Shown: positions 16,114 through 24,916 of the stretch, piece after piece | How positions within the stretch are numbered: the stretch's first letter is position 1 | Layout: the number at the start of each line of letters is the position of its first letter | From: Nitrospira japonica | GTDB taxonomy: Bacteria > Nitrospirota > Nitrospiria > Nitrospirales > Nitrospiraceae | Length of the DNA: 64,000 nucleotides | NCBI RefSeq assembly: GCF_900169565.1 | Contig: NZ_LT828648.1 | Span: 1,862,876 to 1,926,875, forward strand | Direction: 5' to 3' | The notes under the pieces: model-generated | Database searches by the model: none | Told to the model about the DNA's origin: nothing | The model's input: only the letters and a program-made list of their open reading frames with translations | Position numbers and translations under genes: made by a program

Positions 16114-16243
16114 TGGCCGAATGTATTGGAGCTGATCCGGCGGACACCCGTGCTCCTCCAAAACAGAGGTGCGTCGGCACGAGCGGTAATCGACGAGACC
16201 TCTATGGTAGGATCACAGATCTTGGACAGGCGGAGGACGAGTA

Positions 16244-17986
16244 ATGAGTGATCGTCGACCCAGCAATCAACCGGATGGACAACCCAGGCCTCGCGGTCAG
16301 GGGGCCGAGCCCTCGCAGAGCGGATCCGATCCTTTGGAATTGATCGAAGAATGTCTCGCGTCGTTCACCGATGCGGATCCCCGACAGAAACTGCTCTACA
16401 AAGTGCGGCATGCCATGATGGCCGCCCAGACGGCCAACCAGCAACGCGAGGCCGAATTCAAGAAAGTCAGCGAAGTCGTGGCGAAGCTGACCGCTCCCGC
16501 CAACCGAATCGGGACCTTGCTCGATGTACCGGGTGAAGGATTGGCCCGGATCGTCATCGGCGGGGCCGAATATTACGCCAACGTCGATCCGCGAGTGCCG
16601 GCCGAGGACCTCAAGATCGGCGCGCAGATTTTGGTGAACGAAGCCTATGCCGTCATCAAGACGCTCGGCTATGACCGGAACGGACCCATTCTGAAGCTGG
16701 CCGAAGCCATGGCGGACGGGCGGTTGCGCTTCGAGCAGGACATGGGCCGCCAAGCCCTCGTGCTGCAGCGGTCGAGCGATCTCCTGGGCGTCGAGTTGAA
16801 GGCGGGCGACGAAATCAGGATCGATCCCAGTCATCGAATCGCGATCGAGAAACTCGACGAGCGGAAATCGGCCCGGCACGTGTTGGATGAAGTGCCGACC
16901 GTGACGTGGGAGCAGATCGGCGGACAGCGGGACGCGATTACGGCCATCAGAAAAGCGATCGAATATCCTTTGCTGCATGCGGAGACCTTCGAGAAATTCA
17001 AGTTTTCACAGCCCAAGGGGTTTTTGCTGTACGGGCCGCCCGGTTGCGGCAAGACGCTGATCGGTCAGGCTGCAGCCGGCAGTTTGGCGAAACTGGTCGG
17101 TGAATCGAAACAGACGGCTTCAGCGGACGATCGTCGGCCGCCAGTCGTGACCGGCGCGTTTCTTCACGTGAAGGGACCGGAGATTCTGAACATGTGGCTG
17201 GGGGAATCGGAGCGCATGGTCCGCGATCTGTTCGCCCAAGCGAGGGCGCGACGCAAGGAAGGAGCCCTGCCGTTCATTTTCATCGATGAAGCGGAATCCA
17301 TCCTGGGAACCAGGCGCGCGCTGCGATCCTTCAACATCTCCAACACGCTCGTGCCGATGTTCTGCAGCGAGATGGACGGGATCGAGTCGTTGCAGGACGT
17401 GGTCATCATCCTGGCGTCGAACCGTCCGGATCTGATCGATCCGGCCGTGCTACGGCCCGGCCGTATCGACCGGAAGATCAAGGTTCGCCGGCCGAATCGG
17501 GACGCGGCGACCGAAATTCTCAAAGTCTATCTCACGGCCGATTTACCGTTCGATCAGGCGGTGATCGAAGAGCGGGGCGGCGATGCGGCAGGGGCATCGG
17601 CATCGCTGGCTCAGGAGGTCATCGACACGCTGTTCAAGCGGGCGGATGAGAATCGGCTCCTGTCGATCCGGCTGCGCAACGGGCAGCACCAGGTGCTCTA
17701 TCGCAGCGATCTCATCAGCGGGGCCATCCTGGCGTCCATTGTTCAACGGGCCAAGGAAAAGGCGATCGATCGGACGATTCAAACGGGACGGCCGGCCGGC
17801 ATGACGGCCCAGGATCTCCTGGATGCCGCCGCGGAGGAATTTCGCGAGGGCGAGATGCTGCCGCCGGACGATGCCGCCGAGGAATGGCTCAAGCTTCTCG
17901 ACCACCATCCGGAACAGGTCGTGGGGGTCTCTTCGTTCCGGCGCGGGAGGCAGACGGAAGAGCGAGCCGTGAATCAGATCATATGA
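16244..17986 (+). CDS. arc: Proteasome-activating AAA+ ATPase (ARC/Mpa)
   Basis: 580 residues. Order: a disordered N-terminus, a coiled coil (about 45-82), OB-fold interdomain (about 90-200), and the AAA+ domain. Walker A is GPPGCGKT (264-271), Walker B is FIFIDE (344-349), and the arginine-finger region includes RPGRIDRK. The ring ATPase captures modified proteins with its coiled coils, unfolds them and feeds them to the 20S core. The C-terminus ends VNQII. Actinobacterial Mpa ends in GQYL, which docks into the proteasome alpha ring; that motif is absent here. It is first in the proteasome gene set, 15 bases ahead of the dop-like gene. Confidence 0.93.
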   Translation: MSDRRPSNQPDGQPRPRGQGAEPSQSGSDPLELIEECLASFTDADPRQKLLYKVRHAMMAAQTANQQREAEFKKVSEVVAKLTAPANRIGTLLDVPGEGLARIVIGGAEYYANVDPRVPAEDLKIGAQILVNEAYAVIKTLGYDRNGPILKLAEAMADGRLRFEQDMGRQALVLQRSSDLLGVELKAGDEIRIDPSHRIAIEKLDERKSARHVLDEVPTVTWEQIGGQRDAITAIRKAIEYPLLHAETFEKFKFSQPKGFLLYGPPGCGKTLIGQAAAGSLAKLVGESKQTASADDRRPPVVTGAFLHVKGPEILNMWLGESERMVRDLFAQARARRKEGALPFIFIDEAESILGTRRALRSFNISNTLVPMFCSEMDGIESLQDVVIILASNRPDLIDPAVLRPGRIDRKIKVRRPNRDAATEILKVYLTADLPFDQAVIEERGGDAAGASASLAQEVIDTLFKRADENRLLSIRLRNGQHQVLYRSDLISGAILASIVQRAKEKAIDRTIQTGRPAGMTAQDLLDAAAEEFREGEMLPPDDAAEEWLKLLDHHPEQVVGVSSFRRGRQTEERAVNQII

Positions 17987-18001
17987 CGTGCGAGACGACG
18001 C

Positions 18002-19549
18002 GTGACTAATAGACCTGCAAGCGTCCGGCTGTTCGGAATTGAAACCGAATACGGGATCGCCCGGGATGACCTGGAACAGATGGATTCCGTGGTCGAATCG
18101 ATGGATCTGGTGCGGGCGCACCTCACGGCGTCGTTCGAGCGGCGCTGGGACTATGCCGGGGAAGATCCGCACGAAGATGCCAGGGGATTTCGCGTGTCGG
18201 GATTGCAGCAGGACCGGGAAGAGGACGAGTTCGCGAAGGTCGACGCCCACCGGCCGTTTTCGTTTCACGAGATGAAGAGCGACCTCGTGTTGCCGAACGG
18301 GGCCCGCTTTTACAACGATCATACGCATCCCGAATATTCAACGCCGGAATGCCGGACCTTGAAGGATCTGGTGGCGCAGGACCGGGCAGGGGAGCGTGTC
18401 GCTCAACGGGCGGCCGATCGCCGGAACCGAAGCCTCGGCGGGGCGCATGTGCAACTCTATAAGAACAACACCGATTTTCACGGACACAGTTACGGCTGTC
18501 ATGACAACTACTTGGTGCCCAGATCCGTGCCGTTTGCGTCGTTGGTCTCCGGCTTGCTGCCCTTTCTCGTGAGCCGTCAGGTCATCGCCGGAGCGGGAAA
18601 GGTGGGGACGGAAGCCCAGGAGTCCGGATTCGTGGCGGGTCCGTATCAGTTGTCGCAGCGCGCGGATTTCATGGAAACGGATCTGAGCGTCGATACCATG
18701 CACAACCGGCCGATTCTGAACACGCGCGATGAACCGCACGCGGATCCCCTGAAATACCGGCGCCTCCATCTGATTTTGGGTGACGCCAACATGTGCGAGT
18801 ATGCGACGGCGCTCAAGGTCGGCACGACCAGGCTGGTGTTGGAGTTGATCGCCCGCGACGCGGCGCCGGACCTCGAATTGGAGTCTCCGGTTTCGGCGAT
18901 CAAGCAGATTTCTCGGGATGCGGACCTCAAGGTGAGGGTGCGCCGGCAAAAGGGCTCGGCTCTTTCGGCGTTGGACCTTCAAGAAGAATATCTGGCCGCG
19001 GCTCGCCGGACGTTGTCGGGATCCGATCCGGAGACGGACTGGATCATGACCGAATGGGAGATGGTGCTGAGCCAACTGACCGGCGAGCGAAGCCAATTGG
19101 TGGGAAAACTGGATTGGGTGACCAAGCAATGGCTGTTGGAAACGTTTGTCCGCGAAGAACGGATCGGCTGGGATGATCCCTGGCTGGCCAGCCTGGATTT
19201 GGAGTATCACAACATCGATCCCGAGCGGGGGCTCTTTCTCGGGCTTGAAGCCGATGGCAAGGCCTGGCGGTTGACGACCGAGAAGGACGTCGCGCAGGCG
19301 CTGTCGTCCGGACCGCGCGATACCAGGGGCGGCTTGCGTGGCCTCTGCGTCCGCCGGTTTCCCGACCAGATCACGGGTATGCAGTGGGAGCGGATCCAGT
19401 TTGCCGGCGGGTTGCGATCGAGGGTGCTGGACATGAGCGATTTGTTCGAACCGGAAACCGTCTTGCGCTGCGCGGATGTCTTCGAGGCGGCATCGTCGCC
19501 GGCGGATGCGCTCGACGCCTGGAAAGCAAGAAAGGATGCCGAATCATGA
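18002..19549 (+). CDS. dop: Dop-like depupylase/deamidase of the Pup/UBact system
   Basis: 515 residues from GTG 18002. The glutamine-synthetase-like fold opens with RLFGIETEYGI. It has the Dop-type loop region RWDYAGEDPHEDARGF, which matches actinobacterial Dop and is missing from PafA. Later motifs are GARFYNDHTHPEYSTPEC, KNNTDFHGHSYGCHDNYLV, and NTRDEPHADPLKYRRLH. Dop removes the modifier from targets and in actinobacteria deamidates Pup from Gln to Glu. Here the modifier already ends in Glu, so removal and recycling are the more likely role. The stop overlaps the UBact start by 4 bp. Confidence 0.88.
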   Translation: MTNRPASVRLFGIETEYGIARDDLEQMDSVVESMDLVRAHLTASFERRWDYAGEDPHEDARGFRVSGLQQDREEDEFAKVDAHRPFSFHEMKSDLVLPNGARFYNDHTHPEYSTPECRTLKDLVAQDRAGERVAQRAADRRNRSLGGAHVQLYKNNTDFHGHSYGCHDNYLVPRSVPFASLVSGLLPFLVSRQVIAGAGKVGTEAQESGFVAGPYQLSQRADFMETDLSVDTMHNRPILNTRDEPHADPLKYRRLHLILGDANMCEYATALKVGTTRLVLELIARDAAPDLELESPVSAIKQISRDADLKVRVRRQKGSALSALDLQEEYLAAARRTLSGSDPETDWIMTEWEMVLSQLTGERSQLVGKLDWVTKQWLLETFVREERIGWDDPWLASLDLEYHNIDPERGLFLGLEADGKAWRLTTEKDVAQALSSGPRDTRGGLRGLCVRRFPDQITGMQWERIQFAGGLRSRVLDMSDLFEPETVLRCADVFEAASSPADALDAWKARKDAES

Positions 19550-19740
19550 GCAGCTTAATGATGCCAGAACGCCGCGAAGGGCCAGTGGATCCAATGCCGA
19601 AGGGTCCAGGCCCGTCCGAAGAGGAACGGGGTCCTCGCCGTCCCGATACCGGGTCGCCCGAGACGGACAATCTGATGAAACGCATGCGCAAGGTCGATCC
19701 GAAACAGGCGGAACGATATCGCCAGAGAACGGGTGAGTAA
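19546..19740 (+). CDS. ubact: UBact/Pup-like protein modifier
   Basis: 64 residues from ATG 19546, overlapping the Dop stop (ATGA). The protein is hydrophilic and predicted disordered, rich in Pro, Glu, Arg and Gly. A short amphipathic segment lies near the C-terminus (NLMKRMRKVDPKQAERYR). It ends in RTGE; the terminal glutamate is what the ligase would join to a target lysine. This matches UBact, the Pup relative reported in Gram-negative lineages including Nitrospirae. Its position between dop and the proteasome genes is the strongest support. It would be missed or rejected by many gene finders because of its size. Confidence 0.88.
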   Translation: MSSLMMPERREGPVDPMPKGPGPSEEERGPRRPDTGSPETDNLMKRMRKVDPKQAERYRQRTGE

Positions 19741-19863
19741 AAAGAGACGTGTTGAATTGTGAACGTGGAGTTTTGAGCAAGGCTTGATTCTGAAACGGGA
19801 TGTCTCAGTCGTAACTCAGGACTCAGCACTCGTAATTAAGAACCTGGTGATGTGGGTGACGTG
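19741..19863. repeat. Spacer between UBact and prcB with a short CTCAG repeat
   Basis: A gap of 123 bases, less GC-rich than its surroundings, splits the otherwise tight proteasome gene set. CTCAG occurs three times at 19804, 19815 and 19822, followed by CACTC. No clear terminator or promoter is visible. The gap could hold a weak internal promoter or an RNA processing site. Confidence 0.4.
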
Positions 19864-20637
19864 ATGGGGATGCAGGGAGATTTGTTTCAGTTGTTGAAGG
19901 AACAGGGGTATCAATTCGGCTTGCCGGCGGCGGCGGCGGCGGACGTCGATATTCCCACGGCCACGACGATTCTGGCCTTCAGATATCGGGACGGAGTCCT
20001 GGTTGCCGGAGACCGCCGTGCCACGGCCGGCAACATGGTGATGTACGATCGAACCGACAAGGTGCTCGAGATCGACCGGTACAGTGTCATGGCGATCGCC
20101 GGCGTACCGGCCACGGCCTATGAAATGGCCCGCGTCCTGGAGCATTCGTTCAAATACTACCGTCGGACTCAACTCCAGGAATTGAGCTTCGAGGGAAAGT
20201 TGCGGGCTCTCTCCAAGCTGCTGAAGGAAAACGTGCCGGCGGCGCTTGCCGGTACGGGGGCGGTGGCGCCCATCTTCGCCGGTTATGACGCCGAGCAGGG
20301 CATGGCGAAGACGTATTTCTACGACATTCTGGGCGCGGAATTTGAGGGAGTCGAATACGCCGTCTCCGGCTCCGGTTCGCCCACGCTACGCGGGATTCTT
20401 CACTATCTGAACACCTGGGGTGAGCAGCCGTTGACCGGCATGGCGGAAGAGCAGGCGGCGATTCAGGCCTTGCGCCTGTTGACCTGCGCGGCTGAATTCG
20501 ATTCCGCCACCGGGGGTGTGAACCGTGAAGCCAATCTGTATCCGGTCATCAAGCTGATCACACAAGACGGAATTCGCACGGTGTCCGATACGGATCTCAA
20601 ACAGTCATTTGAAGCGAACGTGATCCGTCGGGCCTGA
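19864..20637 (+). CDS. prcB: 20S proteasome beta subunit
   Basis: 257 residues from ATG 19864; GTG 19852 is an alternative. A propeptide of about 33 residues precedes the mature N-terminus TTILAF, so the first Thr is the predicted nucleophile after self-cleavage. The DGVLVAGDRRAT segment and the lysine in DRTDKVLEID correspond to the catalytic Asp and Lys of the family. Later SGSGSP is also typical. Two stacked beta rings form the proteolytic chamber. It pairs with prcA downstream. Confidence 0.93.
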   Translation: MGMQGDLFQLLKEQGYQFGLPAAAAADVDIPTATTILAFRYRDGVLVAGDRRATAGNMVMYDRTDKVLEIDRYSVMAIAGVPATAYEMARVLEHSFKYYRRTQLQELSFEGKLRALSKLLKENVPAALAGTGAVAPIFAGYDAEQGMAKTYFYDILGAEFEGVEYAVSGSGSPTLRGILHYLNTWGEQPLTGMAEEQAAIQALRLLTCAAEFDSATGGVNREANLYPVIKLITQDGIRTVSDTDLKQSFEANVIRRA

Positions 20638-20691
20638 GTCGAGAGGGTCCGAGGATTTCTGGATTCGCCACGCGAGTTGAGCGGGAGCATT

Positions 20692-21489
20692 ATGTACGAC
20701 GAACCATACCGTTGGGTCGAAGCGGTCGGCAATCGCCGGCAGTATCTGGATGAACAATTCAAGCAGGGCAGTCCGGTGATCGCGGTAACCTATGACGCGG
20801 GGATTCTGCTCCTCACGGTCAGCAAGGGCACGCCGAAACTCTATGAGATTTACGACCGCCTGGCGCTGGGAGGCATGGGCCATCCGGCTGATCTCGAAAA
20901 ATTGCGCTTCAGTCTTCTGGAAATGGCCCATGTTGAAGGATTCAACCGGTCGCCGTCCGATGTCACCGGTGGCCGCATGGTCAAGTATGGAATTGCGCCG
21001 GTGATCAAGCAGGCGTTCGAAGAGGTCTACAAAGCTCCGTTCATCGTGAAAATCCTCTTGGCTGAATTGGGGCAGAAACCCGACAAAGACAGGTTCCTGA
21101 CCATTAATTATGACGGGACATTTGAAGAACGGACGCACTGTGCCGTGTTGGCCGCCAACCGGTCCGTCGAACAATCGATGACGGCGTATCTGCAGGCGCG
21201 ACCATCCGCTTCCGGGACCCTTGATCAGGCGGTCGGCCATGCGCTGCATGCATGGGTGCTGGGAGAGCAGGCTCAGCGGCGGGCGGCGGAGATGCGATCG
21301 GAACCAGAGGCCTCCGCGCCGGAATCCGCACAGACGGAGATCGACGCCAAAACAGTGGCCGAGTACGTCCGCGACCATCTCGACGGCCGGACGATCGAAT
21401 GCGCGGTCCTCGATCGGAATCAGCGGGGATCCGCAAAATATCGTGCGCCCCTCAAGCCTGCCGAACTCGGCGAATGGCAGAGAGCGTGA
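20692..21489 (+). CDS. prcA: 20S proteasome alpha subunit
   Basis: 265 residues from ATG 20692, with GGGAG upstream. The Ntn-hydrolase fold lacks the catalytic Thr: VIAVTYDAGILLLTVSKGTPKLYEIYDRL, LRFSLLEMAHVEGFNRS and DVTGGRMVKYGIAPVI match PrcA. A glutamate/alanine-rich segment near residue 205-220 precedes the last beta strand (TIECAVLDRNQ). Alpha rings gate the chamber and bind the ATPase. The N-terminus forms the gate; it is short here. Confidence 0.9.
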   Translation: MYDEPYRWVEAVGNRRQYLDEQFKQGSPVIAVTYDAGILLLTVSKGTPKLYEIYDRLALGGMGHPADLEKLRFSLLEMAHVEGFNRSPSDVTGGRMVKYGIAPVIKQAFEEVYKAPFIVKILLAELGQKPDKDRFLTINYDGTFEERTHCAVLAANRSVEQSMTAYLQARPSASGTLDQAVGHALHAWVLGEQAQRRAAEMRSEPEASAPESAQTEIDAKTVAEYVRDHLDGRTIECAVLDRNQRGSAKYRAPLKPAELGEWQRA

Positions 21490-21507
21490 TCCTACCCCTG
21501 TGACGCC

Positions 21508-22992
21508 ATGCTGAATCGTATCTTCGGGTTGGAGACCGAGTACGGCCTCCTGGTCCATCAAGACCGGCCTGACCATTCCCCCACGTGGTTCGCCCACAAG
21601 ATCCGCGACCATCTATTCAATGTCCGCCGGCAGGGCGTCCTGGACGTGCATCATCGCGGGCATGACGAGCCTCCCGGCAACGGCGGGTTTCTCACGAATG
21701 CCGGGCGGGTGTACCTGGACATGGGCCATCTGGAATATGCCTCTCCGGAATGTCACTCCTTGACCGACGTGATCGCGGCCGATCGAGCGGGGGACACCAT
21801 CTTGCAGGACACGATCGAGGATCTCGGGTTTGCCGATCAGGTGTCGCTCATCAAGAACAACGTCGATCACGAGACGGATGCGACGTTCGGTTCGCATGAG
21901 AATTACCTGGTATCCCGGCGGTTTCCGTTCACGCGGCGTGGCTTGGCCCCGCTGGTCACCTTCCTGGTCACGAGACAGATTTTCACCGGCTCGGGGCGCG
22001 TCGGCTCCGCCGGTCCTCAGGATGCATGGATTCAGAGGGATCGATTGATCGTGCCGCGCATGTCGATCGGCGGCGGACGCCTCGATCCGGCGGCGCCGTT
22101 TCAGATCTCGCAGCGGGCCGATCATATCGTCAATGATTTTTTCGAGTGGGTGCAGCAGAACCGGGCCATCGTGAACACAAGGGATGAGCCTCTCGCGGAT
22201 CCGAATCAGTATCGGCGCATTCACCTGCTGCTCGGCGATTCCAATATGGCGGAGTATGCCGCCGCTCTGAAAATGGGAACGACCGGCCTGATCCTGCAGT
22301 TGATCGAGGAGGGCCACATTCCGGACGATCTGGAGATCGACGAACCGGTCGAAGCCCTGCAGGAAATTTCTCAGGATCAGGATCGGCAATGGATAGTGCA
22401 GCTCCGATCCGGGAAGACGATGTCGGCGATCGACGTCCAGGAGCAATTCGTCGAGGCGGCGAGGCAGCATTGCCGAGGACAGGATGAAGAGACCGATTGG
22501 GTGATCGATCAGTGGAGCGGGGTGCTGCAGGATTTGCGGGGCGAATACGCCAACCTTGTGGGACGGGTGGACTGGGCGTCAAAGCTGTGGCTGTTGGAGT
22601 CGTTCCGCGAAGCCGAAAAGGTCGACTGGACGGATCCGATCTTGAAGAGCCTCGACCTCGAATATCACAACCTGAATGCAGGCAAGGGACTGTACTTCGG
22701 ATTGCTGGATGAAGGGCGCGTCACTCGCGTGACGACGGACAAGGCCATCGAACTGGCTGCGGCGCATCCGCCACGAAATACCCGGGCCTACGGTCGGGGC
22801 GAATTGGTTCGGCATTTGCTGCGCAACGCGCCGCCCTCACATGAGTCGGACTCCGGGCAAGAGGAGCGATTTTTCCCGCCGTACGTGATCAATTGGTCGA
22901 TTTTCCAAGTCAGGGGCCAATCGCCCTTTCCCATGCCGGATCCCTTCAAGACCTATGTGCAGGAAGTGCACGCTCATCTCGAGGGGGCCTGA
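21508..22992 (+). CDS. pafA: PafA-like ligase of the Pup/UBact system
   Basis: 494 residues. The glutamine-synthetase-like fold begins RIFGLETEYGLL, followed by AGRVYLDMGHLEYASPEC (the PafA-type GxRxYLD form), SHENYLVSRR, and NTRDEPLADPNQYRRIH. The C-terminal domain (VINWSIFQV then MPDPFKTYV) resembles the PafA end. It lacks the RWDY...DARGF loop of Dop. The enzyme would use ATP to join the modifier's terminal Glu to lysines. Its stop overlaps the convergent YheT gene by 19 bp. Assignment of ligase versus deligase between the two paralogues rests on these motifs. Confidence 0.88.
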   Translation: MLNRIFGLETEYGLLVHQDRPDHSPTWFAHKIRDHLFNVRRQGVLDVHHRGHDEPPGNGGFLTNAGRVYLDMGHLEYASPECHSLTDVIAADRAGDTILQDTIEDLGFADQVSLIKNNVDHETDATFGSHENYLVSRRFPFTRRGLAPLVTFLVTRQIFTGSGRVGSAGPQDAWIQRDRLIVPRMSIGGGRLDPAAPFQISQRADHIVNDFFEWVQQNRAIVNTRDEPLADPNQYRRIHLLLGDSNMAEYAAALKMGTTGLILQLIEEGHIPDDLEIDEPVEALQEISQDQDRQWIVQLRSGKTMSAIDVQEQFVEAARQHCRGQDEETDWVIDQWSGVLQDLRGEYANLVGRVDWASKLWLLESFREAEKVDWTDPILKSLDLEYHNLNAGKGLYFGLLDEGRVTRVTTDKAIELAAAHPPRNTRAYGRGELVRHLLRNAPPSHESDSGQEERFFPPYVINWSIFQVRGQSPFPMPDPFKTYVQEVHAHLEGA

Positions 22993-23966
22993 CCGGTCAT
23001 CACCTCGATGATCCGGTTTTCGGCCCAAAAGCGATCCTCATTGGGCCGGTTCGGTTGGACGAACCCGCAATGGCCCCCATGCCGAGGTGCGATGAGTCGG
23101 ATGTTCGGATTGTCCCGGATGGCCGATGCGTCGAACATGGCGAAGGGGATGAACGGATCATCCTGCGCCGTGATGATGACCGCGGGAACGGCAATCGACT
23201 TCAGGACATGTCTGGATCCGGCCCGGTCGTAGTAGTCGGCCCCGTTTCGATAGCCACCGTCCCGCGCCGTATAACGGTCGTCAAATTCGCGGAGCGTGCG
23301 GACGGCGTTCAACTCAGCCAGGTCCCATCGACCCGGAAACAGCACGGCTTTCCGGTGCATGCGCGCTTTCATGCTCGTGAGAAAATGGTTATGGTAGATC
23401 CAGTTCCTTGGATGCTCCAGGGCGGCGACGCATTGTGTGGGGTCGATATTGGGACAAACCGCCACCACCCCGGCCAGCGCCGGTTGCGATGAGGCGGCTT
23501 CACCGGCCGCCTTGAGCACCAGATTGCCCCCCATCGAATAGCCGACCAGCCACATGCCGGTTAGGCCGTCGGTACGGACCAACTCATCCACCACCCTTCG
23601 GTAATCGCCTCCCAATCCGCTGTTGTATAGCGTGGGCGTAAGATGTTCTGTCCCCCCGCAGTTACGCTGGTTCAGGCGAATCACGTTCATGCCGGCGCGG
23701 TAGGCCTTTGCGGCGATTCCATGCATGTAATGGGATTCACTGCAGCCTTCAAGCCCATGGACCAGGGCCACGGTTCGGTGAGCTCGTCGATCTTCCTGCC
23801 AATGGCAAAAACCCAGGAGCTTCGTGTCATCGGCGACGGTGAAGAGCCGGGATTCGACCGGAATTCCGTGCAAGGGCCTTCCTCGAGGCCAATACCGGGG
23901 CAGCAGCGTCATGAGGTGAGGATTGCGTAAGAGCGGGGACGGAACAAAATCCGGAAGCGGTGTCAC
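22974..23966 (-). CDS. YheT-like alpha/beta hydrolase
   Basis: 330 residues. N-terminal NPHLMTLLPRYW is typical of the YheT/ABHD1-3 family. The nucleophile elbow is GYSMGGN, the oxyanion region is VHGLEGCSESHYM, the acid is probably in ITAQDDPFIP, and the last catalytic His lies in HGGHCGF. Members act as esterases or lipases on unknown substrates. It converges with pafA. Confidence 0.9.
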   Translation of the reverse strand: MTPLPDFVPSPLLRNPHLMTLLPRYWPRGRPLHGIPVESRLFTVADDTKLLGFCHWQEDRRAHRTVALVHGLEGCSESHYMHGIAAKAYRAGMNVIRLNQRNCGGTEHLTPTLYNSGLGGDYRRVVDELVRTDGLTGMWLVGYSMGGNLVLKAAGEAASSQPALAGVVAVCPNIDPTQCVAALEHPRNWIYHNHFLTSMKARMHRKAVLFPGRWDLAELNAVRTLREFDDRYTARDGGYRNGADYYDRAGSRHVLKSIAVPAVIITAQDDPFIPFAMFDASAIRDNPNIRLIAPRHGGHCGFVQPNRPNEDRFWAENRIIEVMTGQAPSR

Positions 23967-24050
23967 GCGCCCATCCTATCAGGATGGCAAACCGGTCCGC
24001 CACAGCGAGAGCCTCACCGGGTGAATCGGTGGAGGTTGACGGGGCCGGTT

Positions 24051-24650
24051 CTATTTTGGCGAGAGCGGGATGCTCAGCAATATGCCCCCCATCACGTCTC
24101 CGGATTTGAAATCCCTTCGCGCGCTCCTGGGATGCACATTGTGACAATCGGCGCATCGCTGAGAGAGGGCTTTGTCGGCATAGAGCGCTTGAAACACGCG
24201 GGTCTTTCCCTCCATCGTCACCCCAGTATAAGGACGGTCGGCATTCACGAGGATTTTCGATAGAGCCGTTCGTTCGAATTCCGTCGTCGGGCCGTTTCTC
24301 TTGTTGATCGGCCAATTGCTGATCAGGCGGTACCGTATTCCACTGGATTGTTGAGCGACGATACGGCCCGTTTCCAGCACGAATTGGGCGGGCAGCGGGA
24401 GGTCCCCGGTCTCCTTCCAGTGCTCCGAGGCCGAGACGATGCCTCGGGTCTGCATCCGTTCTACGATCTCATTCGTGTAGAAGGTTCGATCCGCTTGGAC
24501 GATGCTGTGGATATAGTCGGCGACGGCTTGCGGTGCGATACCGTCGGATACCTCGGTGTCTTTGCTTGCGGCAGAAAACACCCACGGACCAAACAGACAA
24601 GTGGAGATGGTTCCAACGGCAAGTCCCAACCAAAAGCCTTTCAGGTCCAT
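24051..24650 (-). CDS. Exported DUF3365/Tll0287-like heme protein
   Basis: 199 residues with an N-terminal hydrophobic export segment (LGLAVGTISTCLFGPWVFSAA). The C-terminal half carries a single heme-c site, CADCH, near residue 168, in a context typical of the Tll0287-like fold (YRLISNWPINKRNGPTTEFER, FQALYADKALSQRCADCH). Such proteins bind heme outside the cytoplasm and may sense redox state or gas. No kinase domain is attached here. Confidence 0.82.
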   Translation of the reverse strand: MDLKGFWLGLAVGTISTCLFGPWVFSAASKDTEVSDGIAPQAVADYIHSIVQADRTFYTNEIVERMQTRGIVSASEHWKETGDLPLPAQFVLETGRIVAQQSSGIRYRLISNWPINKRNGPTTEFERTALSKILVNADRPYTGVTMEGKTRVFQALYADKALSQRCADCHNVHPRSARRDFKSGDVMGGILLSIPLSPK

Positions 24651-24870
24651 GGTTCATCCTCCGGTTATGCCATATTCCACCTTGAATTCGAGCCCTACGC
24701 TGGCCTGTCTACCCACACTTGGGCCTATTCTAGCCAAAGGTCGGTTCGATTGCGAATGTTGACGGCCACGCTCTCCTGAACGCGTGTCGCAAGTGAGGAA
24801 ACGAATGGACGTTTTCAGGATGAGGCGGAGAGCAGGGAGTGTCTGGATGCCCTATAGAATGGAAAAGAAC

Positions 24871-24907
24871 AACGGGGCGCTGTCCCATATGGAACAGACA
24901 CCCCGTT
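24871..24907. terminator. Terminator after tRNA-Asn
   Basis: A long GC-rich hairpin (AACGGGG...CCCCGTT with one bulge, ATAT loop) lies directly after the tRNA on the minus strand and is followed by TGTTCTTTT. The plus-strand side also ends in TTTTCTTT, so it may work in both directions. Confidence 0.7.
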
Positions 24908-24916
24908 TTCTTTATA

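Noticed and set aside
14827-16161. Long minus-strand frame opposite htrA
   Set aside because: Codon-shadow of the htrA gene, rich in Arg, Asp and His with no domain. Similar long shadows opposite rho (32439-33770), mreB (57757-58809) and mrdA (60009-61301) were rejected for the same reason.
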